From the NCBI GenBank assembly GCA_900547315.1, contig URGI01000007.1:1-40214 (forward strand): 40,214 nt of DNA. Reading direction: 5' to 3'. The stretch is from an uncultured Eubacteriales bacterium. Its GTDB lineage: Bacteria > Bacillota > Clostridia > Oscillospirales > Oscillospiraceae. The position numbers and the translations under genes are program-made. Below, in pieces: positions 30,742-38,362 of the stretch. Below the pieces are notes generated by a model, which saw only the letters and a program-made list of their open reading frames with translations, was not told the origin of the DNA and searched no databases. Each line of letters opens with the position of its first letter. The first letter of the stretch is position 1.

Positions 30742-31548
30742 TCAGCCTTCGGCGGGTGTCTGCTGGTAGAGATCGAGGAATTCCTCAAGGCAGAGACCGT
30801 TCTCCATTATGTATGTCGCCGCCTCGACGCCGACATAGCGGAAGTGCCACGGCTCGTACATGATTCCGGTGATGTCCGACTTGCCGTCGGGGAAGCGGAC
30901 GATGAAGCCGTACTCCTGACAATGCTTGCTCATCCACTGATAGGTAGCTGTGTTTTCACACTCGTCGATAGTTTTGGGATTACGGTAAATATCAGTTATA
31001 TCACAGGCCAGGCCGGTTTGGTGCTCGCTGGTGCCGGGCTTGGCGACGATCTTCGCCGCTTCCTCTTCACTGTAACCCGCACCTATTTTAAGATTGAACA
31101 GATAGACCTGATCCGCATAGGTTCTGTATCCGGAAGAGAGGTACACGCTCAGCCCCTCCGCGCGTGCCGCAGCGACAAACTCGCGCATCGGCTCGATGAT
31201 ACGATAATCCAAAGGCTGCCCCTCAAGTTTTTCAACCTCAGGCGTATAATCACCAATGTCGTGTGTGGGATTCGCAAGTATGAACTCCCAGCTAGTTATA
31301 TCAATATCCGGCAGGGAATTCTCGACCGGCTCCGGAGATGGTTCCGGTGTCTCGACCGGCGCTTCGGTGACTTCCGGCGTTTCCTCTGGCTGAACCGTCT
31401 CCGCCGGGGCCACGGTAGGCGTGGCGGCGGCCAGCTCCTGAAACTTCTTGCCGTTAGTCCTTGCGCTGCCGGTGAGGTACAGATATATACCGAGCAGAAT
31501 CAGAAGAACTATCCCAAGTATTATACGAATGGTTTTGTTTCCTTTCAT
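30742..31548 (-). CDS. VanY-type D-alanyl-D-alanine carboxypeptidase (M15B), membrane-anchored
   Basis: This zinc peptidase trims the terminal D-Ala from peptidoglycan stem peptides outside the cell. From the start at 31548 it is 268 residues. A single N-terminal anchor (IRIILGIVLLILLGIYLYL) is followed by a Pro/Glu/Thr-rich linker (about 40-85) and the peptidase domain (about 110-268). Zinc-site motifs are SEHQTGLACDI (SxHxxGxAxD) and YEPWHFRYVG (ExxWHxRY). SSGYRTYADQVYLFN is also conserved. An in-frame ATG at 31560 overlaps the GGAGG ribosome site and is therefore less likely. There is no vanR/S/H/A nearby, so it is not evidence for vancomycin resistance. Confidence 0.92.
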   Translation of the reverse strand: MKGNKTIRIILGIVLLILLGIYLYLTGSARTNGKKFQELAAATPTVAPAETVQPEETPEVTEAPVETPEPSPEPVENSLPDIDITSWEFILANPTHDIGDYTPEVEKLEGQPLDYRIIEPMREFVAAARAEGLSVYLSSGYRTYADQVYLFNLKIGAGYSEEEAAKIVAKPGTSEHQTGLACDITDIYRNPKTIDECENTATYQWMSKHCQEYGFIVRFPDGKSDITGIMYEPWHFRYVGVEAATYIMENGLCLEEFLDLYQQTPAEG

Positions 31549-31609
31549 GTAATCCTCCATACTATATGTTCAACAGCGGCTTGCGCTGTCCAAAATGCCG
31601 TACGCGATA

Positions 31610-31638
31610 AATATACCATTTTGCGGCATGATGGTCAA
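31610..31638 (-). promoter_or_regulatory. Predicted promoter for the carboxypeptidase gene
   Basis: On the minus strand, TTGACC (complement 31633-31638) and TATATT (complement 31610-31615) are separated by 17 bp. The next divergent promoter starts 11 bp away. Confidence 0.6.
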
Positions 31639-31648
31639 CTTAAATTTG

Positions 31649-31677
31649 TTGAAGTGTGCCGCCGCTTCTGGTATAAT
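31649..31677 (+). promoter_or_regulatory. Predicted promoter for the MBL-fold hydrolase
   Basis: TTGAAG (31649-31654) and TATAAT (31672-31677) with a 17-bp spacer lie 23 bp before the ATG at 31700. The two divergent -35 boxes in this spacer are 10 bp apart, so the promoters may compete. Confidence 0.65.
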
Positions 31678-31699
31678 TACGCGAAAGGGGGCTGATCGT

Positions 31700-32314
31700 A
31701 TGAAACTTACATGGTGCGGACATTCCTGCTTTCTGCTTGAGAGCCGCGGCGGCTCGGTCGTGTTTGACCCGTATGCGCCCGGCAGCGTTCCGGGGCTGGT
31801 TCTGCCGACGCTGAGGGCGGACGCCGTGATATGCAGCCATGAGCACGCGGATCACTTTTATCCCGAAGGCGTGGAGCTGAGCGGGCGGAAGCCCGATTTT
31901 GAGATACGGCAGTTCGACTGCTGGCACGACGACGCGAGAGGCGCGAAGCGCGGCAAAAACATGATGACTCTTGTGGAGGCGGACGGCCTGCGCGTGCTGC
32001 ATATGGGCGACCTTGGGCACATGCTCAGTCCGGAGCAGCTTGCGGCGCTTGGCCGCGTGGACGTGCTGATGATCCCGGTCGGCGGGTTTTACACCATCGA
32101 TGCGCGGCAGGCGGCGGAGCTTGCGAAAAAAATCGCGCCCGCGGTGACGGTGCCGATGCACTACCGCGGAGACGGCTTCGGATATGACGTCATTGCGCCG
32201 GTCGGGGACTTCCTGCGGCTGATGGACAATGTCGTCATGCTCGACGATAACGTTATCGAGCCGGAGAAGCTTGACGCGCCGGTCGTCGCCGTCCCGAAGT
32301 GCCCGCGCGGTTGA
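31700..32314 (+). CDS. MBL-fold metal-dependent hydrolase (UPF0173-like)
   Basis: The 204-residue protein is a compact metallo-beta-lactamase-fold hydrolase. The start at 31700 gives the usual beginning MKLTWCGHSCFLLES and follows AAAGGGGG. The metal motif is CSHEHADHFYP (HxHxDH, about residues 54-59). A further aspartate/histidine region is LHMGDLGHMLSPEQL, and the final histidine is in VPMHYRGDGFGYDV. Family members include lactonases and phosphodiesterase-like enzymes; the substrate here is unknown. The stop codon lies inside the -35 box of the cysE promoter. Confidence 0.9.
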   Translation: MKLTWCGHSCFLLESRGGSVVFDPYAPGSVPGLVLPTLRADAVICSHEHADHFYPEGVELSGRKPDFEIRQFDCWHDDARGAKRGKNMMTLVEADGLRVLHMGDLGHMLSPEQLAALGRVDVLMIPVGGFYTIDARQAAELAKKIAPAVTVPMHYRGDGFGYDVIAPVGDFLRLMDNVVMLDDNVIEPEKLDAPVVAVPKCPRG

Positions 32315-32339
32315 CAGCGCCGCGAATGTAGTATATAAT
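32311..32339 (+). promoter_or_regulatory. Full-consensus sigma-A promoter for cysE
   Basis: Perfect TTGACA (32311-32316), 17 bp, then perfect TATAAT (32334-32339). The -35 box contains the TGA stop of the preceding hydrolase gene. Such a strong promoter with a leader of roughly 130 bases suggests control after initiation. Confidence 0.85.
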
Positions 32340-32385
32340 ATTCCTATATAAAAGATAGGGATTAAGAAGCTTGGAGAGACAAACA

Positions 32386-32493
32386 ATGGCATATCGAAGC
32401 CTCCCTTGGATCGAGCGATGTACCGGCTCCCGCATAAAATGTTACGGCGCATCAATCAATGTAAACGAGGGAGAAGTATGTTTAAAGATTTAA
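32386..32493 (+). CDS. Possible leader ORF upstream of cysE, with cysteine codons
   Basis: A 35-codon frame starts at ATG 32386, 8 bp after a GGAGAG ribosome site. It runs through the cysE ribosome site and ends 16 bp inside cysE in another frame. It encodes three cysteines (codons 12, 19 and 32), for example ERCTGSRIKCYG. Translation of it would overlap and could control initiation of the cysteine biosynthesis gene. Coding is inferred from position and signals only; no conserved peptide is recognised. Confidence 0.4.
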   Translation: MAYRSLPWIERCTGSRIKCYGASINVNEGEVCLKI

Positions 32494-33152
32494 AAGAAAC
32501 AATCGAAGCCTATAAGGCGCGCGATCCGGCGGCGCGCAGCTCGCTGGAGATATATTTTCTGTACCCTGGCCTGAAGGCCGTGCGCAGCCACCGCAAAGCG
32601 CACTGGTGTTATGAGCACAACCTGAAGTTCCTGGCCAGATTCATCTCGCAGTGCAGCCGTCACCGCACGGGCATAGAGATTCACCCCGGCGCGAAGATCG
32701 GCAAGCGGCTGGTCATCGACCACGGCATGGGCATCGTGATCGGCGAGACCGCCGAGATCGGCGACGACTGCCTGATATATCACGGCGTGACGCTCGGCGG
32801 CACGGGCAAGGATGTCGGCAAGCGCCACCCGACCATCGGGAACAACGTCCTGATCGGCGCGGGCGCAAAGGTGCTGGGGCCGTTCACCGTCGGGGATAAC
32901 AGCCGCATCGCGTCGAACTCCGTGGTGCTCAGCGAGATACCGCCGGACAGTACGGCGGTCGGCGTGCCGGCCAAGGTCGTGAGAATCGCCGGGAAGAAGG
33001 TCAACTACGTGGGCGACGTCGATCAGGTCAGCGTATCCGACCCCGTGAGCACGGAGCTTGCGGCGCTGCGCCGCGAACTCAACGAGCTTCGCAGAAAGGT
33101 CGAAGGAGATGCGGCCTGCGAAGCACCTGACGAGACGGAAAATAAAGAATGA
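32478..33152 (+). CDS. cysE: Serine O-acetyltransferase (CysE/EpsC type)
   Basis: The enzyme acetylates L-serine with acetyl-CoA to O-acetylserine, the first step of cysteine synthesis. The 224-residue protein has the short EpsC-type N-terminus (MFKDLKETIEAYKARDPAARSSLEIYFLYPGLKAV). The left-handed beta-helix follows, from GIEIHPGAKIGKRLVIDHGMGIVIGE to VLGPFTVGDNSRIASNSVVL. The catalytic His-Asp region is IDHGMG and YHGVTLGGTGK. The start at 32478 follows GAGGGAGAAG and matches the family length; upstream in-frame ATGs lack ribosome sites. No cysK is adjacent in the window. Confidence 0.94.
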   Translation: MFKDLKETIEAYKARDPAARSSLEIYFLYPGLKAVRSHRKAHWCYEHNLKFLARFISQCSRHRTGIEIHPGAKIGKRLVIDHGMGIVIGETAEIGDDCLIYHGVTLGGTGKDVGKRHPTIGNNVLIGAGAKVLGPFTVGDNSRIASNSVVLSEIPPDSTAVGVPAKVVRIAGKKVNYVGDVDQVSVSDPVSTELAALRRELNELRRKVEGDAACEAPDETENKE

Positions 33153-33159
33153 TAAATAA

Positions 33160-33195
33160 CCCCACCGGACTTGCGAATGCTCCGGTGGGGTATTT
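33160..33195. terminator. Terminator between cysE and the convergent lipoprotein gene
   Basis: A perfect 10-bp stem CCCCACCGGA (33160-33169) with its complement (33181-33190) is followed by TATTT, 7 bp after the cysE stop. Confidence 0.75.
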
Positions 33196-33244
33196 GCATA
33201 TGTGGAGGCGATTGCCGCCATGTTTTATTTGCTGAAAATGTTCG

Positions 33245-34549
33245 TCACGCGGTGACGGTTTCGCTGCGCTGGCCGCAGGTGACGGTGTACTCGGTTCCGC
33301 TTGCAAGCTCCGAAGAGGAGAAGAGGATCGAGGTGAAATCATACTTCGCAGTGGCCGTGGCGAGCTCGCCGAACTGCACGTCGTTTCCGGCGCTGCCGCT
33401 GAACTTGTACGAGACATAGGGCTGGCCGTCCGCTTCGGCTTCCAGCGCTTTTTTCGACCCGCTAAGCGCGAACACCGTGCCACCCGAGATGCTGAGGGAA
33501 TCCTTTGCGTCAATGGCGCGCTTGGCGGAGCTTATGAACAGGCTGCCGCCGGATATCGTCGCGGTTCCGGTCTCGCTGGGGAAGCCGTTTATATTCTTGC
33601 CGGCCTGAATACCATCGGCCGCGGAGCCGATATTGATGCTGCCGCCGGAGATGTTCACGTCGGCCACGCATCTGACCGCGGCGTCAATGCTGTTCAGCTC
33701 CAGCTCGCCGCCGGAAATGCTGATGCTCGTCTCGGCCTTCAGCGCCTTGCTGCTCGCGTCCACGCCGTCGCCGAGCGTATCGACGCGGAGCGTGCCGCCC
33801 GTGATGTCCAGCGTGGTGGCCGCGTCGATGCCGTCGCCGGAGGCCGAAACGGTCACGTCGCCGCCGCTGACGGTGATAAAGCCCTTGCCGTCCTTATCGG
33901 TGGTTGCGGATTTGATGCCGTCGTTCCCAGCGGAAATAACGAGCGTACCCGCCTCGATCTGGACGGAGTCCGCGCCGCGCAGGCCGTTGTTGACTGCGTT
34001 CACGGTGACATAGCCGCCCTGAACCTTCAGGTCGTTTTTGCTGGCGATGCCGTTGTTTATATAGCCGTTGACGGTCAGCTTGCCGCTGCCCTCAATGTCA
34101 AGGTCGTCCTTGGAGAAGATGGCCGCACCGGAAGCGTCCGCCGCCGGGGCAGTACCCTCAACGCCGGAGGTGACGGTGTTCTCACTGCCGTCCGCAAGGA
34201 CAAGCTTGAGTTTGTCGGCCTTTTCGACCATGATGGCCGGTGCGTCAAGGCAGGTGATGCTGGCGTTATTGAGCGTGAGAGTCACTTTCATCGCCTCGTC
34301 GCCGGTGTTGATGACTATCTGCCCGTTGTCGAGCGTACCGCTGACGGAATATTCCCCAGCGGCGGAAATGGTCACGACGCTGCCGTTTACCGCCACGCCG
34401 CCGCCCGTGAAGGTTGCGCCGTCGCCGGTGAGCTCTATTTTCGTGGCCGTGTCCTCAGGCGCGGCAGTACCGCTGCCGCAGCCGCAGAGCAGCGCGGCGC
34501 AGAATATCGTGACAAGCAGGAGTGCAAGATATAATTTGCTGTTTTTCAT
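33245..34549 (-). CDS. Cthe_2159-like beta-helix lipoprotein (carbohydrate-binding domain, DUF4353)
   Basis: The 434-residue secreted lipoprotein has a lipobox at MKNSKLYLALLLVTIFCAAL followed by LLCGC. The body is a series of short beta-helix turns with recurring ISGG and DGI/DAI elements, such as VSGGDVTVSASGDGIDAA, ITGGTLRVDTLGDGVDAS and ISGGSINIGSAADGIQAG. This fits the Cthe_2159 family, whose founding member is a calcium-binding beta-helix protein that binds cellulose and pectin-like polymers. The ligand here is unknown. It is third in an operon after a VTC polymerase and a DUF4956 membrane protein. This combination recurs in Bacillota and is often joined by CotH-type kinases, which are not present here. 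Confidence 0.88.
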   Translation of the reverse strand: MKNSKLYLALLLVTIFCAALLCGCGSGTAAPEDTATKIELTGDGATFTGGGVAVNGSVVTISAAGEYSVSGTLDNGQIVINTGDEAMKVTLTLNNASITCLDAPAIMVEKADKLKLVLADGSENTVTSGVEGTAPAADASGAAIFSKDDLDIEGSGKLTVNGYINNGIASKNDLKVQGGYVTVNAVNNGLRGADSVQIEAGTLVISAGNDGIKSATTDKDGKGFITVSGGDVTVSASGDGIDAATTLDITGGTLRVDTLGDGVDASSKALKAETSISISGGELELNSIDAAVRCVADVNISGGSINIGSAADGIQAGKNINGFPSETGTATISGGSLFISSAKRAIDAKDSLSISGGTVFALSGSKKALEAEADGQPYVSYKFSGSAGNDVQFGELATATAKYDFTSILFSSSELASGTEYTVTCGQRSETVTA

Positions 34550-34595
34550 TGCGTGTTAATCCTCCGTGCGGACTCGCCGCAAAATGATCGCCGGT

Positions 34596-35258
34596 TTATA
34601 TGGAGTCCTTATCGGTCTCGCGGCCGCAGATGATGTTGAGGTTGCCGTTGCGGCAGCGCAGGTCGTCTATGAAGGCCTTGGTTCCGCTGTCGGACTTGAG
34701 ATTTATAAGGTAGCTCAGCTCGTAGAGCGTCCCCATGTTCGTGGTCTTGACGCGCACCAGCTCGTGGTAGCTCGTGTACTTATCGAACAGATCGTCAAAC
34801 AGGCCGTCGTAATCGAGCGTTTCGGGGATGGTTATCTTGAGCATGCGGCTGCCGGAGTTGCGCTCGCCGAATTTCACGAGCGTCAGCAGCAGCACGAACG
34901 CTGCCATTATCACGAAATACAGCATGGCAACATATATATAGCCCATGCCGCAGACAAGGCCAATCGACATCGAGAGGAACAGCCCGACGATCTCCCTTGC
35001 CGTTCCCTGCGCGCTGCGGAAGCGCACGAGGGCGAAGGTGCCCGCCACCGCGAGTCCCGCGCCGACGTTGCCGTTGACCATTATGATGACCATCGTGACC
35101 GCGGCGGGCAGCAGCGCCAGCGCCAGCGTGAACGAACTGCTGTGGCGGCTGCGGAAGGAAAAGACCAGCGCCGTGAGTACGCCGAGGACTATTGCCGTCG
35201 CCATGCAGGCGAGGAAAGAGAAAAGCGTTATTGCAGGGGAAATCAGGCTGTTAAACAC
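34596..35258 (-). CDS. DUF4956 membrane protein
   Basis: The 220-residue protein has about four hydrophobic segments in its first 125 residues (LFSFLACMATAIVLGVLTALVF, LALALLPAAVTMVIIMV, FLSMSIGLVCGMGYIYVAML). The conserved motif GAGLAVAGTFALVRFRSAQGTAREI is at about 65-89. A cytoplasmic domain follows (about 140-220; TIPETLDYDGLFDDLFDKYT). The start is GTG, overlapping the end of the VTC gene by 8 bp. DUF4956 proteins commonly accompany VTC-domain polymerases, so a role as polyphosphate exporter, channel or membrane partner is a reasonable guess but unproven. Confidence 0.9.
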   Translation of the reverse strand: MFNSLISPAITLFSFLACMATAIVLGVLTALVFSFRSRHSSSFTLALALLPAAVTMVIIMVNGNVGAGLAVAGTFALVRFRSAQGTAREIVGLFLSMSIGLVCGMGYIYVAMLYFVIMAAFVLLLTLVKFGERNSGSRMLKITIPETLDYDGLFDDLFDKYTSYHELVRVKTTNMGTLYELSYLINLKSDSGTKAFIDDLRCRNGNLNIICGRETDKDSI

Positions 35259-35973
35259 AGGTTATCACTCCGTTTATGTATTTCTCAAGGATATTGTCTC
35301 TGTAGCAGACGCCGTATTTTGAAAATCCGGTCGGGAAAACGTCCAGCTCGCCGAGAATGTGCGCCAGCCACAGCGGCACGGCTCCGGGCGCTTTGATCTC
35401 CAGCAGCACCATACCGTCCGCGACCAGTGGCTCGCCGTGGCTGCCCGCGCGGAGATCCAGCTCCGTCTCGCGCCAGCGCATGTTGTGGTCAAAGGTTATG
35501 CGCAGATCGGGATCGTCCGACGCGACATAGGCCTGCCGGTCGCACGCGATGAACACCTTCGGCTTGGGCTTGTTCTGGCGAAGGAACCAGTCTATCTCGC
35601 GCGACATCTGGCTGGGCTTCGGCGCGGGGATGCTCCCGTTGAGATAGTCCGGCGCTTCGTCCGCGCGCATACGGATGCGGCGCTTGTACACGACACCCTT
35701 GTATTTCTTCTTCAGCTCCACGAACACGGAGTCGCCGTCGGCGGGAACATTGTAGCTTCGCAGGCGGAGCTTTTCCTTGTAGACGGGGCGCTCTATGGAA
35801 TAGCGGATCAGGTGGTAGTCGTCGCTGTCGTAGTATATGCTGCATACCGTGCTCTCAAAGTACTCGTCCGGTACGATGTGCGGATCGAGGAGCTGCCGCA
35901 GCGACTCGTATTTCTCGCGGGACAGCAGATATTTTTTTTCGTATCTTTTGAATGTAAATTTCGCGCTGCCCAT
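35251..35973 (-). CDS. VTC-domain polyphosphate polymerase
   Basis: The 240-residue protein is a stand-alone VTC domain, the tunnel-shaped catalytic fold of yeast Vtc4 that makes polyphosphate from ATP. Conserved basic and acidic tunnel residues occur in RYEKKYLLSREKYESLR, SIYYDSDDYHLIRYSIERP, YKEKLRLRSYN, VFVELKKKYKGVVYKRRI, DPDLRITFDHNMRWR and MVLLEIKAPGAVP. SKYGVCY closes the domain. The ATG at 35973 follows GGGAG with 6 bp spacing; an earlier ATG at 35991 lacks a ribosome site. It is the first gene of the operon and lacks the SPX domain of the yeast enzyme. Confidence 0.92.
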   Translation of the reverse strand: MGSAKFTFKRYEKKYLLSREKYESLRQLLDPHIVPDEYFESTVCSIYYDSDDYHLIRYSIERPVYKEKLRLRSYNVPADGDSVFVELKKKYKGVVYKRRIRMRADEAPDYLNGSIPAPKPSQMSREIDWFLRQNKPKPKVFIACDRQAYVASDDPDLRITFDHNMRWRETELDLRAGSHGEPLVADGMVLLEIKAPGAVPLWLAHILGELDVFPTGFSKYGVCYRDNILEKYINGVITCV

Positions 35974-36005
35974 GTCAGACTCCCGTTCCATTACTAGCTG
36001 AGGGT

Positions 36006-36034
36006 ATTATACCTTGGTTTTCTTAATAATTCAA
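36006..36034 (-). promoter_or_regulatory. Promoter for the VTC operon
   Basis: On the minus strand, TTGAAT (complement 36029-36034) and TATAAT (complement 36006-36011) have a 17-bp spacer. Confidence 0.7.
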
Positions 36035-36083
36035 CGATAATAATTGTTCAAACCTTGAACTTGCGGCGCAGCGCACGAATTTA

Positions 36084-36112
36084 TTGCATATGCCCCGCGC
36101 GCTTGATATAAT
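36084..36112 (+). promoter_or_regulatory. Promoter for the asparaginase operon
   Basis: TTGCAT (36084-36089) and TATAAT (36107-36112) with a 17-bp spacer lie 38 bp before the start at 36150. It is divergent from the VTC promoter. Confidence 0.7.
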
Positions 36113-36149
36113 AAAAGGTATAGAAACGGACGCTTTTGCGGAGGTGCGT

Positions 36150-37148
36150 ATGAAAAATATTCTTATGATAGGCACTGGGGGAACGATTGCCTCCGAGATG
36201 ACTGACGACGGGTTGACACCGGAGCTGACTCCGGAGCAGCTGCTGCGGTATGTTCCGGCGATATCCGGCCTGTGCCGCGTGGACTGCCTGTCCCTGTTCA
36301 GCATCGACAGCACGAACGTCACCCCAGCGCACTGGACGCGGATCGCGGCGGCACTGCGGGAGAATTATGCACGGTATGACGGCTTCGTCATCAGCCACGG
36401 CACGGACACCATGGCCTATACTGCCGCGGCGCTCTCGTATCTGGTGCAGGGCTCGGGAAAGCCGATAATCCTGACCGGCTCGCAGAAGCCCATCAATTAC
36501 GACTCGACAGACTCGAAGCTCAATCTTATGGACGCCTTCGTCTGCGCCTGCTCAGAGAAACTCTCCGGCGTAAACATTGTCTTCAACGGCCGCGTAATCC
36601 TCGGCACCCGTGCCCGCAAGACCTGCTCAAAGAGCTATGCGGCCTTTTCCAGCATAAATTATCCGTACCTCGCCACACTACAGGATCACCGGCTCATCAG
36701 CTATATAAGCCCCAGCAGCCTGCCGGAGCCGAAATTCTATGACGCGCTCGACCCGAATATCGGCCTGATAAAGATGATACCCGGCACGGACTTCGAACTG
36801 CTGGACTTCATGCTCTCGCGCAAGGACGCGCTGATCATGGAGTGCTTCGGCGTCGGCGGCCTGCCGTCGTACAGCGACGATAAGCTGTTCGAGGTCATCA
36901 GGAAGTACACCGGCGTGGGGAAGTTTATCGTCGTCACCACGCAGGTGCAGAACGAGGGCTCCGACCTCTCGGTGTACAGCGTCGGCCACCGGCTCAAGGA
37001 TAATCCGAACGTCCTCGAAGCCTACGACATGACCACCGAGGCCGCGCTTGCGAAAATGATGTGGATACTCTCGCTCAGCCGCGATGTGGCGGAGGTCAGC
37101 GGCATGTTCTATGAGCCGGTCGCACACGACATTTTGTACAGGGGTTAA
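36150..37148 (+). CDS. ansA: Type I L-asparaginase
   Basis: The enzyme hydrolyses L-asparagine to aspartate and ammonia in the cytoplasm. The 332-residue protein has the first catalytic threonine in IGTGGTIASEM (about 6-16) and the second in VISHGTDTMAYTAAALSYLV (about 82-101). The lysine lies in ILTGSQKPI. No signal peptide is seen, which fits the cytoplasmic type I form. The start at 36150 follows GGAGGTG and begins directly with the catalytic fold; an ATG further upstream overlaps the promoter. Next comes a flavoprotein gene after 2 bp. Confidence 0.94.
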   Translation: MKNILMIGTGGTIASEMTDDGLTPELTPEQLLRYVPAISGLCRVDCLSLFSIDSTNVTPAHWTRIAAALRENYARYDGFVISHGTDTMAYTAAALSYLVQGSGKPIILTGSQKPINYDSTDSKLNLMDAFVCACSEKLSGVNIVFNGRVILGTRARKTCSKSYAAFSSINYPYLATLQDHRLISYISPSSLPEPKFYDALDPNIGLIKMIPGTDFELLDFMLSRKDALIMECFGVGGLPSYSDDKLFEVIRKYTGVGKFIVVTTQVQNEGSDLSVYSVGHRLKDNPNVLEAYDMTTEAALAKMMWILSLSRDVAEVSGMFYEPVAHDILYRG

Positions 37149-37150
37149 CT

Positions 37151-38362
37151 ATGGAGACAGTTGTTATTATAGGCGGCGGGGCGTCGGGCATGATGGCGGC
37201 GCTGACCGCGGCGGAGGACGGGAGCAGACGCGTGGTGCTGCTGGAGCGGCAGCAGCGCGTCGGGCGAAAGCTGCTCGCGACTGGAAACGGCCGCTGCAAC
37301 CTGACGAACACCGGAGCCGCGGCGGAGAATTATCATGGTGAGAACGCGGATTTTGTCCGCCCCGCGCTGGAAAAATTCCCGCCGCGGGCCGCGATGGATT
37401 ATTTCGCCTCGCTGGGTCTGCTGATGACGGAGGAGTACGGCGGGCGGGTCTACCCGCTGTCAAACTCCGCAAACTCCGTTGTGGACGTGCTGCGCTTCGC
37501 GCTGGACCGCGCCGGAGTGGAGCTGCGCACCGGCGTTGTTGCGCGCGAAATTCTGCGCGCGGACGGCGGATATGAGATAAAATACGATGGCGGCTCGCTG
37601 CACGCGGACTGGCTGATAGTCGCCTGCGGCGGCGCTGCGGGCAGCAAGCTTGGCGGCGTACGGGACGGGTACGAGCTTCTGAAGCCGCTCGGCCACAGGG
37701 TCACCGCGCTGCATCCGGCGTTGGTGCAGCTGCTGACCGCACCGGAGTATCCCCGCGCGCTGAAGGGCGTTCGGGCGGACTGCCGCATCAGTCTCCAGCG
37801 CGGAGAAGAGACGCTCTGCGAGGGGCGCGGCGAGCTGCAATTCACCGAGACCGGCGTGTCCGGCCCCGCGGCGTTTGATATTTCGCGCCGCGCCGCTTCT
37901 GAGGACGGGAAGCTGACGCTGAGCATCGATTTCCTGCGGGACTACCCGAGGGAGCGAGTGCTGGAGCTGCTGCGCGCGCGGCGCGCGGCGCTCCCCGACC
38001 TGCCCGCGGAGGAGCTTCTGACCGGAATGCTGCATAACCGTCTTGGACGGATGATGATAAAATACGCCGGTATCGGCGCGCAGGCTCCGCTGCGTCTGCT
38101 TGAGGATGAGGAGCTGGAGCGCGTCGCCGACGCCTGTCGGAATTTCCGGCTGGCACTGCTCGGCACGGAGGGCTTTGACTGCGCGCAGGTGACGGCCGGC
38201 GGCATCAAAACCGGCGGCTTTGATCCGGAGACGCTGGAGAGCTGGTTTATGCCGCGGCTGTTTGTGTGCGGCGAGCTGCTGGACGTTGACGGGGACTGCG
38301 GCGGATACAATCTGCAATGGGCTTGGGCGAGCGGGCGGCTCGCGGGGAGACTTGGCAAATGA
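37151..38362 (+). CDS. HI0933/BaiN-family NAD(P)/FAD-dependent oxidoreductase
   Basis: The 403-residue flavoprotein starts with the FAD-binding Rossmann motif VVIIGGGASGMMAALTAAE (about 4-22). The family signature RVGRKLLATGNGRCNLTNTG follows (about 37-56). Middle parts include EEYGGRVYPLSNSANSVVDVLRFAL, and the C-terminal signature reads VTAGGIKTGGFDPETLES and GELLDVDGDCGGYNLQWAWASG. This family includes BaiN, described in bile-acid metabolism, but most members have unknown substrates, so that name should not be transferred. It is 2 bp from ansA and overlaps the next gene by ATGA. Confidence 0.92.
   Translation: METVVIIGGGASGMMAALTAAEDGSRRVVLLERQQRVGRKLLATGNGRCNLTNTGAAAENYHGENADFVRPALEKFPPRAAMDYFASLGLLMTEEYGGRVYPLSNSANSVVDVLRFALDRAGVELRTGVVAREILRADGGYEIKYDGGSLHADWLIVACGGAAGSKLGGVRDGYELLKPLGHRVTALHPALVQLLTAPEYPRALKGVRADCRISLQRGEETLCEGRGELQFTETGVSGPAAFDISRRAASEDGKLTLSIDFLRDYPRERVLELLRARRAALPDLPAEELLTGMLHNRLGRMMIKYAGIGAQAPLRLLEDEELERVADACRNFRLALLGTEGFDCAQVTAGGIKTGGFDPETLESWFMPRLFVCGELLDVDGDCGGYNLQWAWASGRLAGRLGK

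Noticed and set aside
30742..31548. Vancomycin-resistance determinant
   Set aside because: The VanY-type peptidase stands alone, without vanHAX or a VanRS two-component system. Such housekeeping carboxypeptidases are common in Clostridia.
32340..32477. T-box riboswitch upstream of cysE
   Set aside because: No T-box consensus (the TGGNACCGCG-type sequence) and no antiterminator/terminator pair was seen. A leader ORF explains the space better.
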